This document shows, one piece after another, positions 32,561 through 33,455 of a DNA stretch of 33,455 bases. Both the position numbers and the translations under genes were made by a program. The stretch is taken from the NCBI GenBank assembly GCA_018064475.1, contig JAGHVD010000087.1, forward strand, positions 1 to 33,455, written 5' to 3'. This stretch comes from Candidatus Scatonaster coprocaballi. GTDB taxonomy: Bacteria > Bacillota > Clostridia > Saccharofermentanales > Saccharofermentanaceae. Below the pieces are notes generated by a model. It was not told the DNA's origin. It saw nothing but the letters and a program-made list of their open reading frames with translations, and did not search any database. Position 1 is the first letter of the stretch. The number at the start of each line of letters is the position of its first letter.

Positions 32561-33454
32561 TTATGCATTCTCCTTAGGCGCAGCTGCTTTTCTTCGCTTG
32601 AAGAATCGTCCAAGATAGCGTTCAAATGCAGCACGCAATTCTTCCATCTTCAAGAGGTATGCGCAAGCAAAATAGAGTCCGAATCCAACCAGTGAACGAA
32701 CACCAAACCAAACAAGAGAAATCATCTTTCCCTTCATCGAGAAAGCCTGTTGTGGGAAAGGAATCAAATTGAAGATGAACAATCCCCCCATCATCACAAC
32801 AAGACACACGACAGATTTGATCAAGAATAGGCGCATCCTTCTTGGCGCCAGACGTTTGTTGCGGTTATACGCCCAAACAAGCAGAATCAAACGTACAAGG
32901 CAGGAAGCGGAGTAGGCAATCGTAATCGACATCGGACCCATATCCATCTTGGCAAACAAGAAACACAGACCGAAATTCACCACCATCGACACAATTCCGG
33001 CAAACAGAGGGAACTTCGTGTTCTCAATAGCGTAGAATGCTTGATTAATAATAAAGATGACGGACTGCAGGATAATAGAAGCACAATAACCAATTAGGAA
33101 CGTCGCCGCAAGTTTTGCGTTATCATCCGTGTAATTGCTGGACCATTGGAAAACAGCTTTCACAAGATCAACTCGAAGGATCAAGAATATGCCCGAGCAT
33201 GGAATAGTAAGGAAAAGCGCGTTCTTAATACTTCTGGAAAGCAGATCGCTGGAATCCTTGTACTTCTTAGATGAATACATCGTTGCCAACGACGGAAGCG
33301 CAACACTACCAATACCTACAGCAAAAATACCATATGGAAGTTGCCATAGTGTAGATGCATTACGCAAAGCATAGATTGAACCCGTCTCATAACGAGAAGC
33401 AAATGAATTCGACAGTAACAGATTCAACTGAACAATGGAAGCAGAAATCAGAAT
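32561..33454 (-). CDS. murJ: Lipid II flippase MurJ/MviN family (5' partial)
   Basis: The frame is open through the right edge, so the N-terminal part is missing; about 297 C-terminal residues are visible. It is a polytopic membrane protein of the MOP superfamily that moves the peptidoglycan precursor lipid II across the membrane. Family stretches include SIYALRNASTLWQLPYGIFAVGIGSVALPSLA, with its LPYGIFAVGIGSVALP core, repeated hydrophobic helices, and FIINQAFYAIENTKFPL. The tail is highly basic (RFFKRRKAAAPKENA). Flippase/MOP relatives such as polysaccharide exporters are the main alternative, but the core motif favours MurJ. No clear terminator separates it from recA. Confidence 0.85.
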   Translation of the reverse strand: MLISASIVQLNLLLSNSFASRYETGSIYALRNASTLWQLPYGIFAVGIGSVALPSLATMYSSKKYKDSSDLLSRSIKNALFLTIPCSGIFLILRVDLVKAVFQWSSNYTDDNAKLAATFLIGYCASIILQSVIFIINQAFYAIENTKFPLFAGIVSMVVNFGLCFLFAKMDMGPMSITIAYSASCLVRLILLVWAYNRNKRLAPRRMRLFLIKSVVCLVVMMGGLFIFNLIPFPQQAFSMKGKMISLVWFGVRSLVGFGLYFACAYLLKMEELRAAFERYLGRFFKRRKAAAPKENA

Positions 33455-33455
33455 A

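Overview
The window looks like a chromosomal segment from a Gram-positive, anaerobe-type Clostridia (Firmicutes). The basis is gene order and content: murJ, recA-recX-rimO-pgsA and acpP-rnc-smc-ftsY-ylxM-ffh-rpsP-khpA-rimM-trmD-...-rplS-...-rbgA-rnhB-yraN all lie on one strand. Other support comes from strong GGAGG-type ribosome binding sites, YlxM and RbgA homologues, a Firmicutes-type LexA box before recA, and a surface protein with a sortase-type tail. The plant-polysaccharide enzyme and the BspA-like adhesin would fit a rumen or gut bacterium; that habitat is inference, and I cannot name the species.

Layout. Only the first gene (1-2712) is on the + strand. It is a fragment of a multidomain esterase-GH43-CBM6-like enzyme and ends at a terminator in a convergent junction. 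Everything else is on the - strand, so transcription runs from high to low coordinates. From the right edge: a partial lipid II flippase gene (murJ); recA under its own promoter with a LexA box, then recX, rimO and pgsA; acpP with its own promoter and a perfect 28-bp palindromic terminator; rnc, smc and ftsY; ylxM-ffh from a strong promoter; rpsP-khpA-rimM-trmD, very tightly packed; then two inserted accessory genes (a DUF3267 membrane zincin and a GT14-like glycosyltransferase).

Next come rplS with its own promoter, a structured leader and a terminator; a 1487-residue BspA/Big_2 surface protein ending in a VPKTG sorting signal; rbgA-rnhB-yraN from a new promoter; an AspT-type aminotransferase with purB; and finally a sulfur-transfer cluster. 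That cluster holds cysteine desulfurase, ThiI, an orphan PurM/HypE-superfamily protein, and an internally duplicated zinc-ribbon membrane protein.

How the genes work together. Most of the window is housekeeping: ribosome assembly and tRNA modification, the SRP protein-targeting pathway (Ffh, FtsY, YlxM), chromosome organisation (SMC), recombination (RecA, RecX) and envelope lipid and wall synthesis (PgsA, AcpP, MurJ). The non-core parts are where the interest lies: (i) the slot between trmD and rplS, (ii) the slot between rplS and rbgA, where many Firmicutes carry lepB, (iii) the NifS-ThiI-PurM-like-zinc-ribbon operon, and (iv) the esterase-GH43 fusion. I saw no CRISPR array, transposase, integrase, tRNA or rRNA. 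No gene-free stretch exceeds about 235 bases. Nothing here amounts to an obvious new defence or mobile system; the best candidates for new biology are the PurM-like protein and the duplicated zinc-ribbon membrane protein downstream of it.
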